Assembly: GCF_004683865.2 (NCBI RefSeq) | Contig: NZ_CP038439.1 | Location: 293,501-357,500 of the forward strand | DNA from: Paracoccus liaowanqingii | GTDB taxonomy: Bacteria; Pseudomonadota; Alphaproteobacteria; Rhodobacterales; Rhodobacteraceae | Length of the DNA: 64,000 nt | Direction of reading: 5' to 3' | Shown here: positions 36,728 to 45,901 of the stretch, piece after piece | Numbering within the stretch: the stretch's first letter is position 1 | Layout: the number at the start of each line of letters is the position of its first letter | The notes under the pieces: model-generated | Database searches by the model: none | What the model saw: only the letters and a program-made list of their open reading frames with translations | What the model was told of the DNA's origin: nothing | Made by a program: the position numbers and the translations under genes

Positions 36728-38812
36728 ATGCCCGTCACCTATCACCGCAGCGGCGCCACCGGCGTCATCACCATCGACAACCCGCCGGTCAACGCGACCG
36801 GACAGGCGGTGCGCGCGGGGCTGATCGAAGCCGCCCGCGCCTTCGCCGCCGACGAGGGCGCACGGGCCGCCGTGATCCTCTGCGCGGGCCGCACCTGGGT
36901 CGCGGGGGCCGACATCTCGGAATTCGGCAAGCCCCCGCAGGATCCGTCGCTGCCCGACGTCATTGCCGCCATCGAGGCGCTGGAAAAGCCCGTCGTGGCC
37001 GCGATCCACGGCACGGCGCTTGGCGGCGGGCTGGAGCTGGCGCTTGGCTGCCATGCCCGCATCGCCGCCCCCGGCGCCCGCATGGGCCTGCCCGAGGTGA
37101 CGTTGGGCCTGCTGCCCGGCGCGGGCGGCACGCAGCGCCTGCCGCGCCTGATCGGGCTGATGCCCGCGCTGGACATGATCACCTCGGCCCGGCAGATGGG
37201 CGCCGCCGAGGCGCGCGACCTGGGCCTGATCGACGCCGTGGCGCCGGATGATCTGACCGATGCCGCGATGCAGATGGCCGAGCGCCTGGCAGGCCAGCCC
37301 CCGCGCCGCACCTGCGATCTGCCCGCCCCGCCCGCCGATCCCGCGGCCACCGAGGCGCTGACTGCGACGCTGGCGGCCAAGCTGCCCGGCCAGATCGCCC
37401 AACGCGCCGCCGTCGATGCCGCGACCGAAGGGCTGGCCCTGCCCTTCGCGGACGGGATGGAGGTCGAGCGTGCCGCCTTCCGCGCCCTGATGGACAGCCC
37501 GCAGCGCGCCGCGCTGATCCATGCCTTCTTCGCAGAACGCGCCGTGGCCCACCTGCCGCAGATCAGGGGCGTCGATCCGCGCGCGCTCGACCGCATCGGC
37601 GTGATCGGCGGCGGCACGATGGGGGCGGGGATCGCGGCGGCCTGCCTGCTGGCCGGGCTGGACGTGACCCTGATCGAACGCGACGCGGCCGCCGCCGACA
37701 CCGCCCGCGCCACCGTCGCCAAGCTGCTGGACGGCGCCGTGACGCGCGGCAAGCTGGCCGCCCCCGCGCGCGACGCGATCCTTGCCGACACCTTCCGCAC
37801 CGCCACCGACTATGCGGCGCTGAGCGACGCCGACCTGATCATCGAGGCGGTTTTCGAGACGATGGAGGTCAAGCACCAGGTCTTTGCCGAACTGGACCGC
37901 GTGGCCAGGCCCGGCGCGGTGCTGGCCACCAACACCTCCTATCTGGACGTGGACGCCATCGCCGCCGCGACCTCGCGCCCGGCGGACGTGATCGGGCTGC
38001 ATTTCTTCTCGCCCGCCCATGTCATGCGCCTGCTGGAGGTGGTCGTGGCCGACCGCACCGCGCCCGAGGTCACCGCGACCGGCTTCGCGCTGGCGAAGCG
38101 GCTGAAGAAGATCGCCGTGCGCGCGGGCGTCTGCGACGGCTTCATCGGCAACCGCATCCTGTCGCATTATCGCGCGGCGGTGGATGCGATGGTGCTGGAC
38201 GGAGCCTCGCCCTATCAGGTGGACCGCGCGCTGACCGGCTTCGGCTTCGCGATGGGCCCCTATGCGGTCAGCGACCTGGCGGGCTTGGACATCGGCTGGA
38301 TGACCCGGCAGCGCAAGGCGGCCACCCGCCACCCCCGCGACCGCGTGCCGGTCTTTGCCGACCGCCTGTATGAACTGGGCCGCCTGGGGCGCAAGTCCGG
38401 GCGCGGCTATTACCTCTATGACGGCGGCAAGCCGCAGCCCGACCCCGAGCTGGAGCCCCTGCTGGCGCAGGTCCGCGCCGATCTGGGCATCGCCCCGCGC
38501 GACTTCACCGACGCCCAGATCGTCGACCGGACGATGGCCGCGCTGGTGAACGAGGCCGTCCGCACCGTCGCCGACGGCACCGCGCTGCGGCCCTTGGATG
38601 TCGATGTGGTCATGCTGAACGGCTACGGCTTTCCGCGCTGGCGCGGCGGGCCGATGCACTGGGCCGATGCGCAGGGCCTGCCCCAGATCCTGGCGCAGAT
38701 CGACGCCCTCGCCGCCGAGGATGACCATTTCTGGCAGGCCGCGCCCCTGTTGCGCGATCTGGTGGCCGAAGGGCGCCGCCTGGCCGAGCTGAACGAAGGA
38801 CCCAAGCCATGA
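36728..38812 (+). CDS. Fused enoyl-CoA hydratase / 3-hydroxyacyl-CoA dehydrogenase
   Basis: A 694-residue bifunctional beta-oxidation enzyme of the FadB/PimF kind. The N-terminal crotonase domain (about 1-180) keeps both catalytic Glu residues, Glu103 ([14 protein letters not shown]) and Glu123 ([16 protein letters not shown]). The NAD-binding dehydrogenase (from about 288) has [20 protein letters not shown] and [20 protein letters not shown], followed by two C-terminal 3HCDH domains ([39 protein letters not shown]). GAAGGA precedes the ATG. It hydrates an enoyl-CoA and oxidises the product; the thiolase that completes the turn follows directly. Confidence 0.93.
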   Translation: MPVTYHRSGATGVITIDNPPVNATGQAVRAGLIEAARAFAADEGARAAVILCAGRTWVAGADISEFGKPPQDPSLPDVIAAIEALEKPVVAAIHGTALGGGLELALGCHARIAAPGARMGLPEVTLGLLPGAGGTQRLPRLIGLMPALDMITSARQMGAAEARDLGLIDAVAPDDLTDAAMQMAERLAGQPPRRTCDLPAPPADPAATEALTATLAAKLPGQIAQRAAVDAATEGLALPFADGMEVERAAFRALMDSPQRAALIHAFFAERAVAHLPQIRGVDPRALDRIGVIGGGTMGAGIAAACLLAGLDVTLIERDAAAADTARATVAKLLDGAVTRGKLAAPARDAILADTFRTATDYAALSDADLIIEAVFETMEVKHQVFAELDRVARPGAVLATNTSYLDVDAIAAATSRPADVIGLHFFSPAHVMRLLEVVVADRTAPEVTATGFALAKRLKKIAVRAGVCDGFIGNRILSHYRAAVDAMVLDGASPYQVDRALTGFGFAMGPYAVSDLAGLDIGWMTRQRKAATRHPRDRVPVFADRLYELGRLGRKSGRGYYLYDGGKPQPDPELEPLLAQVRADLGIAPRDFTDAQIVDRTMAALVNEAVRTVADGTALRPLDVDVVMLNGYGFPRWRGGPMHWADAQGLPQILAQIDALAAEDDHFWQAAPLLRDLVAEGRRLAELNEGPKP

Positions 38813-39984
38813 ACCGACCCGTCATCGTCTCGACCGCCCGCACCGCCATCGGCCGGGCCGGGCGCGGCGCCTTCAACCGCACCCATGGCGCGGTGCTGGC
38901 AGGGGCCACCGCCCGCGCCGTCATCGACCGCGCGGGCATCGACCCCGCGCTGGTCGAGGACAGCATCTGGGGCTGCGGCTATCCCGAATACGTCACCGGC
39001 GGCAACATCGCCCGGCAGGCGGTGATCCGCGCGGGCCTGCCCGACAGCGTGGCGGGCACGACGGTCAACCGCTTCTGCGCCTCGGGCCTGCAGGCGCTGG
39101 CCATGGGCGCGCAGATGGTCGTCCAGGAAGGCGCCCGCGCCGTGCTGGTGGGCGGCGTGGAAAGCATCTCGCTGATCCAGCCCCCCGTCCGCCATTCCCG
39201 CGAGGCCTGGATCGAGGCCAACCGCCCCGACCTCTACATGCCGATGATCGAGACCGCCGACATCGTGGCCGCCCGCTATGGCATCACGCGCGCGGCGCAG
39301 GACGCATACGCCGTCCAGTCCCAGGCCCGCACCGCCGCAGCCCAGGCCGCCGGGATCTTCGACGACGAGATCATTCCGATGACCGTCACCATGTCGGTCA
39401 CCGACAAGGCCACCGGCGAGAGCAGCGACCGTCAGGTGACCATCACCGCCGACGAGGGCAACCGCCCCGGCACCGCGCTGGAGGCCTTGGCCAAGCTGGA
39501 GCCCGTGCGCGGCGCGGGCCAGTTCGTCACCGCGGGCAACGCCTCGCAGCTCTCGGACGGGGCCGCGGCCCTTTTGGTGATGGACGCCGCCCTGGCCGCC
39601 TCGCTGAACCTCGAGCCCCTGGGCGCCTTTCACGGCTTCGCCGTCGCGGGCTGCGCGCCCGACGAGATGGGCATCGGCCCGATCCATGCCGTGCCGCGCC
39701 TGTTGGAACGCCACGGGCTGACGGTCCAGGACATCGACCTGTGGGAGCTGAACGAGGCCTTCGCCAGCCAGTGCCTCTATTGCCGCGACACGCTCGGCAT
39801 CGACCCGGAAAAATACAACGTCAATGGCGGCGCGATCTCGATCGGCCATCCCTTCGGCATGACCGGCGCCCGCACCGCCGGCCACATCCTGCGCGAAGGC
39901 CGCCGCAGGGGCGCCCATTGGGGCGTCGTCACCATGTGCGTGGGTGGCGGCCAGGGTGCCGCCGGACTTCTGGAGATCTTCTGA
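38809..39984 (+). CDS. Acetyl-CoA acyltransferase (thiolase)
   Basis: A 391-residue thiolase that cleaves 3-oxoacyl-CoA with CoA. Nucleophile Cys90 lies in [15 protein letters not shown]; the C-terminal catalytic motifs [20 protein letters not shown] and [16 protein letters not shown] are complete. The ATG overlaps the previous stop (ATGA), and its own TGA overlaps the next ATG (TGATG). It is of the degradative, long-loop type often found with PimF-like partners rather than a PhaA biosynthetic thiolase, although sequence alone does not exclude wider specificity. Confidence 0.92.
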   Translation: MNRPVIVSTARTAIGRAGRGAFNRTHGAVLAGATARAVIDRAGIDPALVEDSIWGCGYPEYVTGGNIARQAVIRAGLPDSVAGTTVNRFCASGLQALAMGAQMVVQEGARAVLVGGVESISLIQPPVRHSREAWIEANRPDLYMPMIETADIVAARYGITRAAQDAYAVQSQARTAAAQAAGIFDDEIIPMTVTMSVTDKATGESSDRQVTITADEGNRPGTALEALAKLEPVRGAGQFVTAGNASQLSDGAAALLVMDAALAASLNLEPLGAFHGFAVAGCAPDEMGIGPIHAVPRLLERHGLTVQDIDLWELNEAFASQCLYCRDTLGIDPEKYNVNGGAISIGHPFGMTGARTAGHILREGRRRGAHWGVVTMCVGGGQGAAGLLEIF

Positions 39985-41165
39985 TGGACATGCGTTTCAC
40001 CCCCGACGAGCTGGCCTTCCGCGACGAGGTCCGCGCCTTCCTTAAGGCCGAGCTGGACCCGGGCCTCGCCCGCAAGGTCCGCCTGCACGACGAGCTGACC
40101 AAGGCCGAGATGGAGGGCTGGCACGCCAAGCTGCAGGCGCGCGGCTGGCTGGCCGGCAACTGGCCCACCGAATTCGGCGGCGCAGGCTGGACCCCCATCC
40201 AGCGCCATATCTTCGAGGAGGAATCCGCCCGCGCCCATGCCCCGCGCATCGTGCCCTTCGGCATCGCCATGCTGGGCCCGGTCCTGCAGAAGTTCGGCTC
40301 AAAAGAGCAGCAGGACCACTGGCTGCCGCGCATCCTGAACGGCGACGACTGGTGGTGCCAGGGCTATTCCGAACCCGGCGCCGGGTCCGATCTGGCCGGC
40401 CTGCGCTGCGCCGCCGTGCGGCAGGGCGACCATTACGTCGTGACCGGGCAGAAGACCTGGACCACGCTCGGCCAGCACGCCAACATGATCTTCTGCCTCG
40501 TGCGCACCTCGACCGAGGGCAAGAAGCAGGAGGGGATCAGCTTCCTGCTGATCGACATGGACAGCCCCGGCGTCACCGTCCGCCCCATCGTCCTTCTGGA
40601 CGGCACCGCCGAGGTGAACGAGGTCTGGTTCGACGAGGTCCGCGTGCCCGTGGCCAATCTGGTGGGCGAGGAGAACCAGGGCTGGACCTATGCCAAGTAC
40701 CTGCTGACCCACGAGCGCACCAACATCGCAGGCGTGGGCTTTGCCACCGCCGCGCTGGACAACCTGCAGCGCGTGGCCCGCGCGCAGGTCCATCGCGGCC
40801 AGCCTTTGTCGCAGGACCCCCTGTTCGCCGCGCAGCTGGCCGAGGTCGAGATCGAGCTGATGGCCATGTCCACGACCAACCTGCGGATGCTGTCCCAAGC
40901 GGCGCAGGGGCAGGCGCCCGGCATCGAAAGCAGCATGCTCAAGATCAAGGGTACCCAGATCCGCCAGCGGCTGGATGCCCTGACCCGCCGCGCCTATGGC
41001 GGCCAGGCTTCGGCCCTGCCGACGCTCGGCAACGAGGGCCCGGACGGCGCCGACGAGGCCCTGTCGGCCACGGCCACCTGGCTGAACAACCGCAAGCTGT
41101 CCATCTATGGCGGCTCGAACGAGATCCAGCGCAGCATCATTGCCGGCGCCCTGGCGAAAGGATGA
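39984..41165 (+). CDS. Acyl-CoA dehydrogenase, large subunit-like (PimC type)
   Basis: A 393-residue flavin dehydrogenase. RFTPDELAFRDEVRAFLKAE opens the fold; QGYSEPGAGSDLAGLRCAAV and GQKTWTTLGQHANMIFCLVR line the FAD and substrate sites; YGGSNEIQRSIIAGALAKG is the conserved end. The WTT.GQ.A segment and the overall pattern match PimC, the large subunit of pimeloyl-CoA dehydrogenase, better than FadE or AcdA. It is immediately followed by a smaller dehydrogenase, as pimC-pimD are. Substrate class is inferred. Confidence 0.88.
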   Translation: MDMRFTPDELAFRDEVRAFLKAELDPGLARKVRLHDELTKAEMEGWHAKLQARGWLAGNWPTEFGGAGWTPIQRHIFEEESARAHAPRIVPFGIAMLGPVLQKFGSKEQQDHWLPRILNGDDWWCQGYSEPGAGSDLAGLRCAAVRQGDHYVVTGQKTWTTLGQHANMIFCLVRTSTEGKKQEGISFLLIDMDSPGVTVRPIVLLDGTAEVNEVWFDEVRVPVANLVGEENQGWTYAKYLLTHERTNIAGVGFATAALDNLQRVARAQVHRGQPLSQDPLFAAQLAEVEIELMAMSTTNLRMLSQAAQGQAPGIESSMLKIKGTQIRQRLDALTRRAYGGQASALPTLGNEGPDGADEALSATATWLNNRKLSIYGGSNEIQRSIIAGALAKG

Positions 41166-41169
41166 TCCC

Positions 41170-42168
41170 GTGGATTTCCAGCTTTCCGACGACCACCGCA
41201 TGCTGCAGGACAGCCTGCGCGGCATCCTGACCCGCCATACCGGCGAGGCGCTCTGGCCCGCGCTGGTCGAGGCCGGCGTGCCGGCGGCCCTGCTGACCGA
41301 GGACGAGGGCGGCTTCGACGGATCGGGCGCGGCCATCGCGCTGATCTTTCAGGAACTGGGCCGGGCCGGGGTGGCCCTGCCGCTGATCCCGGCCATGATC
41401 GCCGCCGCCGCCTTCGCGCAGGCGGGCCAGCCCGCCGAAGACGGCGCGGCCCTGGCCTTCGCCGATGCCGAGCCCGGCACGCGGCATGACCGGGGCGTCG
41501 CGATCTCGGTCCAGGGCGACCGCCTGACCGGGCGCAAGACCATGGTGGCGGGCGCCGAGGGTGCGGCGGCGATCCTGGTCACCACGGCGGATGCGCTGTG
41601 GCGGCTGGCGCCCGACGCGCCGGGCGTGACGATCCGCCCCTATCCGATGCTGGACGGCCAGCGCGGCGCCGACCTGATCCTGGAAGATGCCCCCGCCACC
41701 CGGCTTGGCGCCATCGCCGATTTCGGCGGCCCCCTGGCGCGCGGCGTGCTGGCCCATTCGGCGCTCGCCTTGGGCGCGATCACGGCGGCGGTCGACCTGA
41801 CGCTGGATTATCTGAAACAGCGCAAGCAGTTCGGCCAGCCGCTGATCGCCTTCCAGGCGCTGGCCCATCGCATGGCCGATCTGGCGGTCGAGGTCGAACA
41901 GGCCCGTTCGGCCGTCACCAACCTCTCGGGCCATCTGGACGCCGAACCGGCGCTGCGCGACCGCCATGTGCAGGCCTGCAAGGTCACCGTGGGCCGCGTC
42001 GCCCGTCTGGTCGCCGAGGACGCGGTGCAGCTGCATGGCGGCATCGGCATGACCGAGGAATACGCGCTCGGCGGCATGATCCGCCGCCTGCTGGCCGCCG
42101 AGACGGCGATGGGCGATGCCGACTGGCATCTGGAGCGTTTCGCGCGCGGCGAACCGGCCTTCGCATGA
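41170..42168 (+). CDS. Acyl-CoA dehydrogenase, small subunit-like (PimD type)
   Basis: A 332-residue dehydrogenase starting at GTG, four bases after the preceding stop. MDFQLSDDHRMLQDSLRGIL and LLTEDEGGFDGSGAAIALIF begin the fold, LGAITAAVDLTLDYLKQRKQ (the YxxxRxQFGxPL-like region continues FGQPLIAFQALAHRMADLA) and QLHGGIGMTEEYALGGMIRR end it. The middle domain is shortened, as in the small members of two-subunit dehydrogenases. With the larger gene upstream it probably forms a heteromeric enzyme. Its stop overlaps the thioesterase ATG. Confidence 0.85.
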   Translation: MDFQLSDDHRMLQDSLRGILTRHTGEALWPALVEAGVPAALLTEDEGGFDGSGAAIALIFQELGRAGVALPLIPAMIAAAAFAQAGQPAEDGAALAFADAEPGTRHDRGVAISVQGDRLTGRKTMVAGAEGAAAILVTTADALWRLAPDAPGVTIRPYPMLDGQRGADLILEDAPATRLGAIADFGGPLARGVLAHSALALGAITAAVDLTLDYLKQRKQFGQPLIAFQALAHRMADLAVEVEQARSAVTNLSGHLDAEPALRDRHVQACKVTVGRVARLVAEDAVQLHGGIGMTEEYALGGMIRRLLAAETAMGDADWHLERFARGEPAFA

Positions 42169-42575
42169 CCGGCGACCTGATCCGCGACGAGACCGGCACG
42201 CAGCGCCTGATCGGCTATGTCCTCGACGTGAGCCAGTCGGACAAAAGCGCGCGCTGCGTCCTGGATCTGGATGACCGACACCTGAACCGTCAGGGCATGC
42301 TGCATGGCGGGCTGGCCGCCACGCTTCTGGACAGCGCGATGGGGGCCACAGGCAGCCTGACGGTCGATCCGTCGGGGCGCCATCCCTTCACCACGCTGGC
42401 GCTGACGGTGAACTATCTGGCGCCGGGCCGACCCGGACAGGTCACCGCCGCGGGCCGCGTGACCGGCGGCGGCCGCTCGACCCTGTTCATCGAGGGCACA
42501 TTGCGCCATCAGGACGGCACGCTGATCGCCACCGCGACCGGCGTGTTCCGAAAATCGTCCAAGGTGCCCGCATGA
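42165..42575 (+). CDS. PaaI-type hot-dog thioesterase
   Basis: A 136-residue single-domain thioesterase. The hot-dog motif HLNRQGMLHGGLAATLLDSA contains the conserved HGG, followed by MGATGSLTVDPSGRHPFTTL, ALTVNYLAPGRPGQVTAAGR and TLFIEGTLRHQDGTLIATAT. It probably relieves stalled acyl-CoA intermediates by releasing free CoA. Translationally coupled at both ends (ATGA). Confidence 0.88.
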   Translation: MTGDLIRDETGTQRLIGYVLDVSQSDKSARCVLDLDDRHLNRQGMLHGGLAATLLDSAMGATGSLTVDPSGRHPFTTLALTVNYLAPGRPGQVTAAGRVTGGGRSTLFIEGTLRHQDGTLIATATGVFRKSSKVPA

Positions 42576-43384
42576 CCGACCTGATGACCAACCCCCATTG
42601 CGAGATCAGCGATCTCGGCGACCGCCTCGTCGTGGAGAACCGCAACGCCGCGCGGCGCAACGCCCTGACGCCCGAGTTCCACGCGGGCCTGCACCACGCG
42701 CTGCGGCTGGCCGCAGACCAGCCCCGCATCGGCGCGGTCATCGTGATGGGCGAGGGCGACTTCTTCTGCGCGGGCGGCGATCTGAACATGCTGATCACCG
42801 CACAGACCATGGACGAGGAGGCCCGCCGCGCCCGCATCGACGCGCTGAACGACCTGATCCGCGCCGTGGTCCACTGCCCCCGCCCGGTGATCGCCGTGGT
42901 GGAAGGGGGCGCCGCGGGCGCCGGCCTGTCGCTGGCGCTGGCCTGCGACATGGTGATCTCGGCCCGCGACGCGCGCTTCACCGCGGCCTATGTGACGGCG
43001 GGGCTGGTCCCCGATGGCGGGCTGACGGCGGCGCTGGCCGCGGGCCTGCCGCCGCAGATGGCCGCACAGATGGCCCTGACCGGCCAGCCGGTGGGCGCCG
43101 AACGCCTGCATGCCTTGGGCCTCATCAACGAGCTGACCGACCCGGGCGAGGCGATCATGGCCGCCATGGCCTTGGCCGACCACCTGGCCCACGGCCCCGC
43201 CGAGGCGCAATCCGCGATCAAGCGCCTGCTGACCGACGCCCGCAGCGCCGCCTTCGAGGCGAGCCTGACCGCCGAACGCGATGCCATGGCCACGGCCCTT
43301 GCCGCCCCCGAGGCCGCCGAGGGCATCAGCGCCTTCCTGGCCAAGCGCCCCCCCGATTTCCGCCGCCTCCGCGAGGACAGATGA
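42572..43384 (+). CDS. Enoyl-CoA hydratase/isomerase family protein
   Basis: A 270-residue crotonase-fold enzyme. RNALTPEFHAGLHHALRLAA and GDFFCAGGDLNMLITAQTMD form the CoA pocket and first oxyanion loop. In contrast to the hydratase upstream, the first catalytic Glu is replaced (GAAGAGLSLALACDM), while TAGLVPDGGLTAAL has an Asp where isomerases such as PaaG carry theirs. So it may be a delta3,delta2-enoyl-CoA isomerase rather than a hydratase. The ATG overlaps the thioesterase stop. Confidence 0.88.
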   Translation: MTDLMTNPHCEISDLGDRLVVENRNAARRNALTPEFHAGLHHALRLAADQPRIGAVIVMGEGDFFCAGGDLNMLITAQTMDEEARRARIDALNDLIRAVVHCPRPVIAVVEGGAAGAGLSLALACDMVISARDARFTAAYVTAGLVPDGGLTAALAAGLPPQMAAQMALTGQPVGAERLHALGLINELTDPGEAIMAAMALADHLAHGPAEAQSAIKRLLTDARSAAFEASLTAERDAMATALAAPEAAEGISAFLAKRPPDFRRLREDR

Positions 43385-44904
43385 CCGATCCCACCCGCAT
43401 CCACCAGCTGCTCGACCGCGCCGCCGCCGCCCATCCGGACCGGCCCGCCCTGACCGACTGGAACAGGCGCGAGCTGAGCTACGCCGAGCTGACCGCCGCG
43501 ATCGCCCGCACCGAACAGGACCTGCGGGATCTGGGCATGCGCCCCGGCGACCGCCTGCTGATCGTGGCCGAGAACGCGGCCTCGGTCCCGGTGCTCCTGA
43601 TGGCGGCCAGCCGGATGGATGCGGTGGCGGTGCCGGTGAACGCCCGCATGACCGGCCCGGAGCTTACCAAGATCGCGGGCCATACCGACCCCCGCCTGAC
43701 CGTCTATCTGGGCGATGTCAGCGACCCGGCCTCCGCCCATGCCGCGGCCGCCGGCGCCCGGCCGGTGACGCTGGCCCAGTCCGCGCTGCAGGTCGCGGGC
43801 CCCTTCGACACCACCCCCGAGACGCCCGAGCCCGGGACCGGCATGACGGCGGTGATCCTCTACACGACCGGCACCACGGGCCTGCCCAAGGGCGTGATGC
43901 TGACCCATGGCAACCTGATCTTCGGCGGCCTCTCCTCGGCCCGGCTGCGCGGGATCGGCCCCGCCGACGTGATCCACGGCGTGCTGCCGCTGACCCATGT
44001 CTTCGGCCTGACCTCGATGATGTGCGCGGGCCTGTCGGCGGGCGCGCATCTGCGCCTCCATCCACGCTTTTCGGCCGCCGCCACCCTGGACGCGCTGGCC
44101 CGCGACGTCACCGTCCTGCCCGCCGTCCCGCAGATGCACGCCGCGATCATGGCCGAGGCCCGCACCCGCGGCCTAGACCGCCTGACCGGCCCGCTGCGCT
44201 ATGTCAGCAGCGGCGCCGCGCCGCTCGATCCCGACTGGAAGCGCCGGGCCGAGGCCTTCTACGGCCTCGCGCTGCAGAACGGCTACGGCATGACGGAAAC
44301 CACGGCGGGCGTCACCATCACCGCCAATGCGAAGGGCGATCCCGACCCCTCGGCAGGCGTGCCGCTGCCCGGCGTGCAGATCGCACTGGACGCCTCGGTC
44401 GGGCGCGAACCCGGCACGGGAGAGGTGCTGACGCGCGGCCCCCATGTCATGCGCGGCTACTTCCGCCATCCGCAGGCCACGGCGGCCGTGCTGGACGCCC
44501 AAGGCTGGATGCATACCGGCGATCTGGGGCGGCTGGACGCGCAGGGGCGCCTGCACATCGTCGGCCGCAGCAAGGAGCTGATCATCCGCGGCGGCTTCAA
44601 CGTCTACCCGCCCGAGGTCGAGGCGGCGCTGAACGACCATCCGGCGGTGCTGCAGACGGCGGTGATCGGCCATGTCCGCCCGGGCGGCGACGAGGAGGTC
44701 CTGGCCTTCTGCCAGCTGACCGCTCCGGGCGCCGTGACCGCCGAGGCGCTGGCCGCCCATGCCGCGGCCCGGCTGTCGGCCTACAAGCGGCCCACGCGGA
44801 TCCTGCTGACCGGCCCGCTGCCGGCGGCGGCGACGGGCAAGGTGCTCAAGCACCGGCTGATGGAGCATTTCGCCGACCTTCTGGCCGACCTGCCGCGCGC
44901 CTGA
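43381..44904 (+). CDS. AMP-dependent acyl-CoA ligase
   Basis: A 507-residue adenylate-forming ligase that would activate the imported acid. P-loop motif LYTTGTTGLPKGVMLTHGNL, NGYGMTETTAGVTI (adenine site), GWMHTGDLGRLDAQGRLHIV and IIRGGFNVYPPEVEAALNDH, with the C-terminal catalytic Lys in AAATGKVLKHRL, are all present. It resembles 4-coumarate-/cyclohexanecarboxylate-/pimelate-type ligases. It ends the operon that begins with dctP, and the ATG overlaps the upstream stop (ATGA). Confidence 0.92.
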   Translation: MTDPTRIHQLLDRAAAAHPDRPALTDWNRRELSYAELTAAIARTEQDLRDLGMRPGDRLLIVAENAASVPVLLMAASRMDAVAVPVNARMTGPELTKIAGHTDPRLTVYLGDVSDPASAHAAAAGARPVTLAQSALQVAGPFDTTPETPEPGTGMTAVILYTTGTTGLPKGVMLTHGNLIFGGLSSARLRGIGPADVIHGVLPLTHVFGLTSMMCAGLSAGAHLRLHPRFSAAATLDALARDVTVLPAVPQMHAAIMAEARTRGLDRLTGPLRYVSSGAAPLDPDWKRRAEAFYGLALQNGYGMTETTAGVTITANAKGDPDPSAGVPLPGVQIALDASVGREPGTGEVLTRGPHVMRGYFRHPQATAAVLDAQGWMHTGDLGRLDAQGRLHIVGRSKELIIRGGFNVYPPEVEAALNDHPAVLQTAVIGHVRPGGDEEVLAFCQLTAPGAVTAEALAAHAAARLSAYKRPTRILLTGPLPAAATGKVLKHRLMEHFADLLADLPRA

Positions 44905-44948
44905 TCCGGCGCGCGGGCCACCGGTGCCCCCGAGGGCGACCGGTCCTT

Positions 44949-44971
44949 TGCCCCCCGTAAGGGGCGGCGCC
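44949..44971. terminator. Hairpin between convergent CoA ligase and gntR-type gene
   Basis: In the 68-base gap between two convergent stops, GCCCC and GGGGC form a short stem with a CCGTAA loop. A weaker stem-loop around ACCGGT lies just before. It could end both transcripts, though T-runs are short. Confidence 0.35.
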
Positions 44972-44972
44972 G

Positions 44973-45728
44973 TCAGTCCTTCAGGACCAGCCGGTGATGC
45001 GGAGGATAGAACTGCCGGGCGAAGGACACCGGCAGGCCGTTCAGGGTGTTCACCCGCTCGATCGCCATGACCGGGGTGCCGACGGCGACCAGCAGGTTCA
45101 TGGCGCAGGCGCCGGTGGCACCTTCGGCCAGAATGGAAAAGCGGCTCTGCGCCACGGGCAGCGACCGCGCCAGCCATTCCTGCGGCGGCACGGTGCCGAA
45201 CAGCCGGGCGTCGGGCAGGTTGATGGCGCGGGGGTTCAGCCAGATCGCCTCGCAGCAATGCGGGCGGTCGTCGGCCATGTGGCGCGACTTGACCAGGATC
45301 ATGCTGTCGCCGGCATCCACCTGCAGGGCCTGCATCGCCTCGGGGCTGGGCGGGCGCGCCAGGCAGTCGGTCATCTGATAGCCGTAGCGCGCGCCCAGGG
45401 CCTCGATCTCGTCGCGGATCACCGGCAGGGACATCATCGCGCGGCGCGACGAGGTCGCGGTGACGCGGGTGCCCACCTTGCGGCGGCGCTGCACGATGCC
45501 GCTGTCGGCCAGTTCGCGCAGCGCGCGGTTCACGGTCGCCCGGGCGCAGCCCATTTCCTTGGACAGGATCTGTTCGGTGGGGATCAGGCTGCCCGGAGGC
45601 CATTCGCCGGACCGGATGCGATCCAGCACATCGGCCCTGACAGCCTGCCAGGTGTTCAACCGGCGGCGGTCGGTCTCCGGTCCCGATGGTCGGATCAGGC
45701 CGGGGGCAGCTGCATGCAAACTAGACAT
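44973..45728 (-). CDS. GntR-family regulator with UTRA domain (HutC type)
   Basis: A 251-residue repressor. The winged helix (about 28-95) reads GSLIPTEQILSKEMGCARAT and VNRALRELADSGIVQRRRKV; the UTRA ligand domain follows with YQMTDCLARPPSPEAMQALQ and ILVKSRHMADDRPHCCEAIW, ending VSFARQFYPPHHRLVLKD. No strong ribosome-binding site precedes the ATG. It is divergent from the MFS exporter and may regulate it. UTRA domains usually bind small metabolites such as urocanate, amino sugars or phosphonates. Confidence 0.88.
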   Translation of the reverse strand: MSSLHAAAPGLIRPSGPETDRRRLNTWQAVRADVLDRIRSGEWPPGSLIPTEQILSKEMGCARATVNRALRELADSGIVQRRRKVGTRVTATSSRRAMMSLPVIRDEIEALGARYGYQMTDCLARPPSPEAMQALQVDAGDSMILVKSRHMADDRPHCCEAIWLNPRAINLPDARLFGTVPPQEWLARSLPVAQSRFSILAEGATGACAMNLLVAVGTPVMAIERVNTLNGLPVSFARQFYPPHHRLVLKD

Positions 45729-45901
45729 ATTAGGACTCGTGAAAAAACTTCTATCGATAATGAATAGACGATTTCACCGTCAGGGCCAGTTGTCCAAATC
45801 GCCAAGGGTGGGGCCTTGCCGCCCTGCCCACACAACCGGAAACCCTTTTCTTTTGCGACCGCTCTGCTAGATGCAGGTCCTGCAAGGACGACGGCGGACC
45901 G

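Noticed and set aside
36614..38728. 704-residue antisense frame opposite the hydratase/dehydrogenase fusion
   Set aside because: Composition is typical of a shadow frame and the sense strand encodes a complete enzyme with catalytic residues.
42598..44904. 768-residue continuous frame that would fuse an Arg-rich N-terminus to the CoA ligase
   Set aside because: The first 260 codons are a shadow of the enoyl-CoA hydratase/isomerase gene; the ligase starts at the ATGA overlap at 43381.
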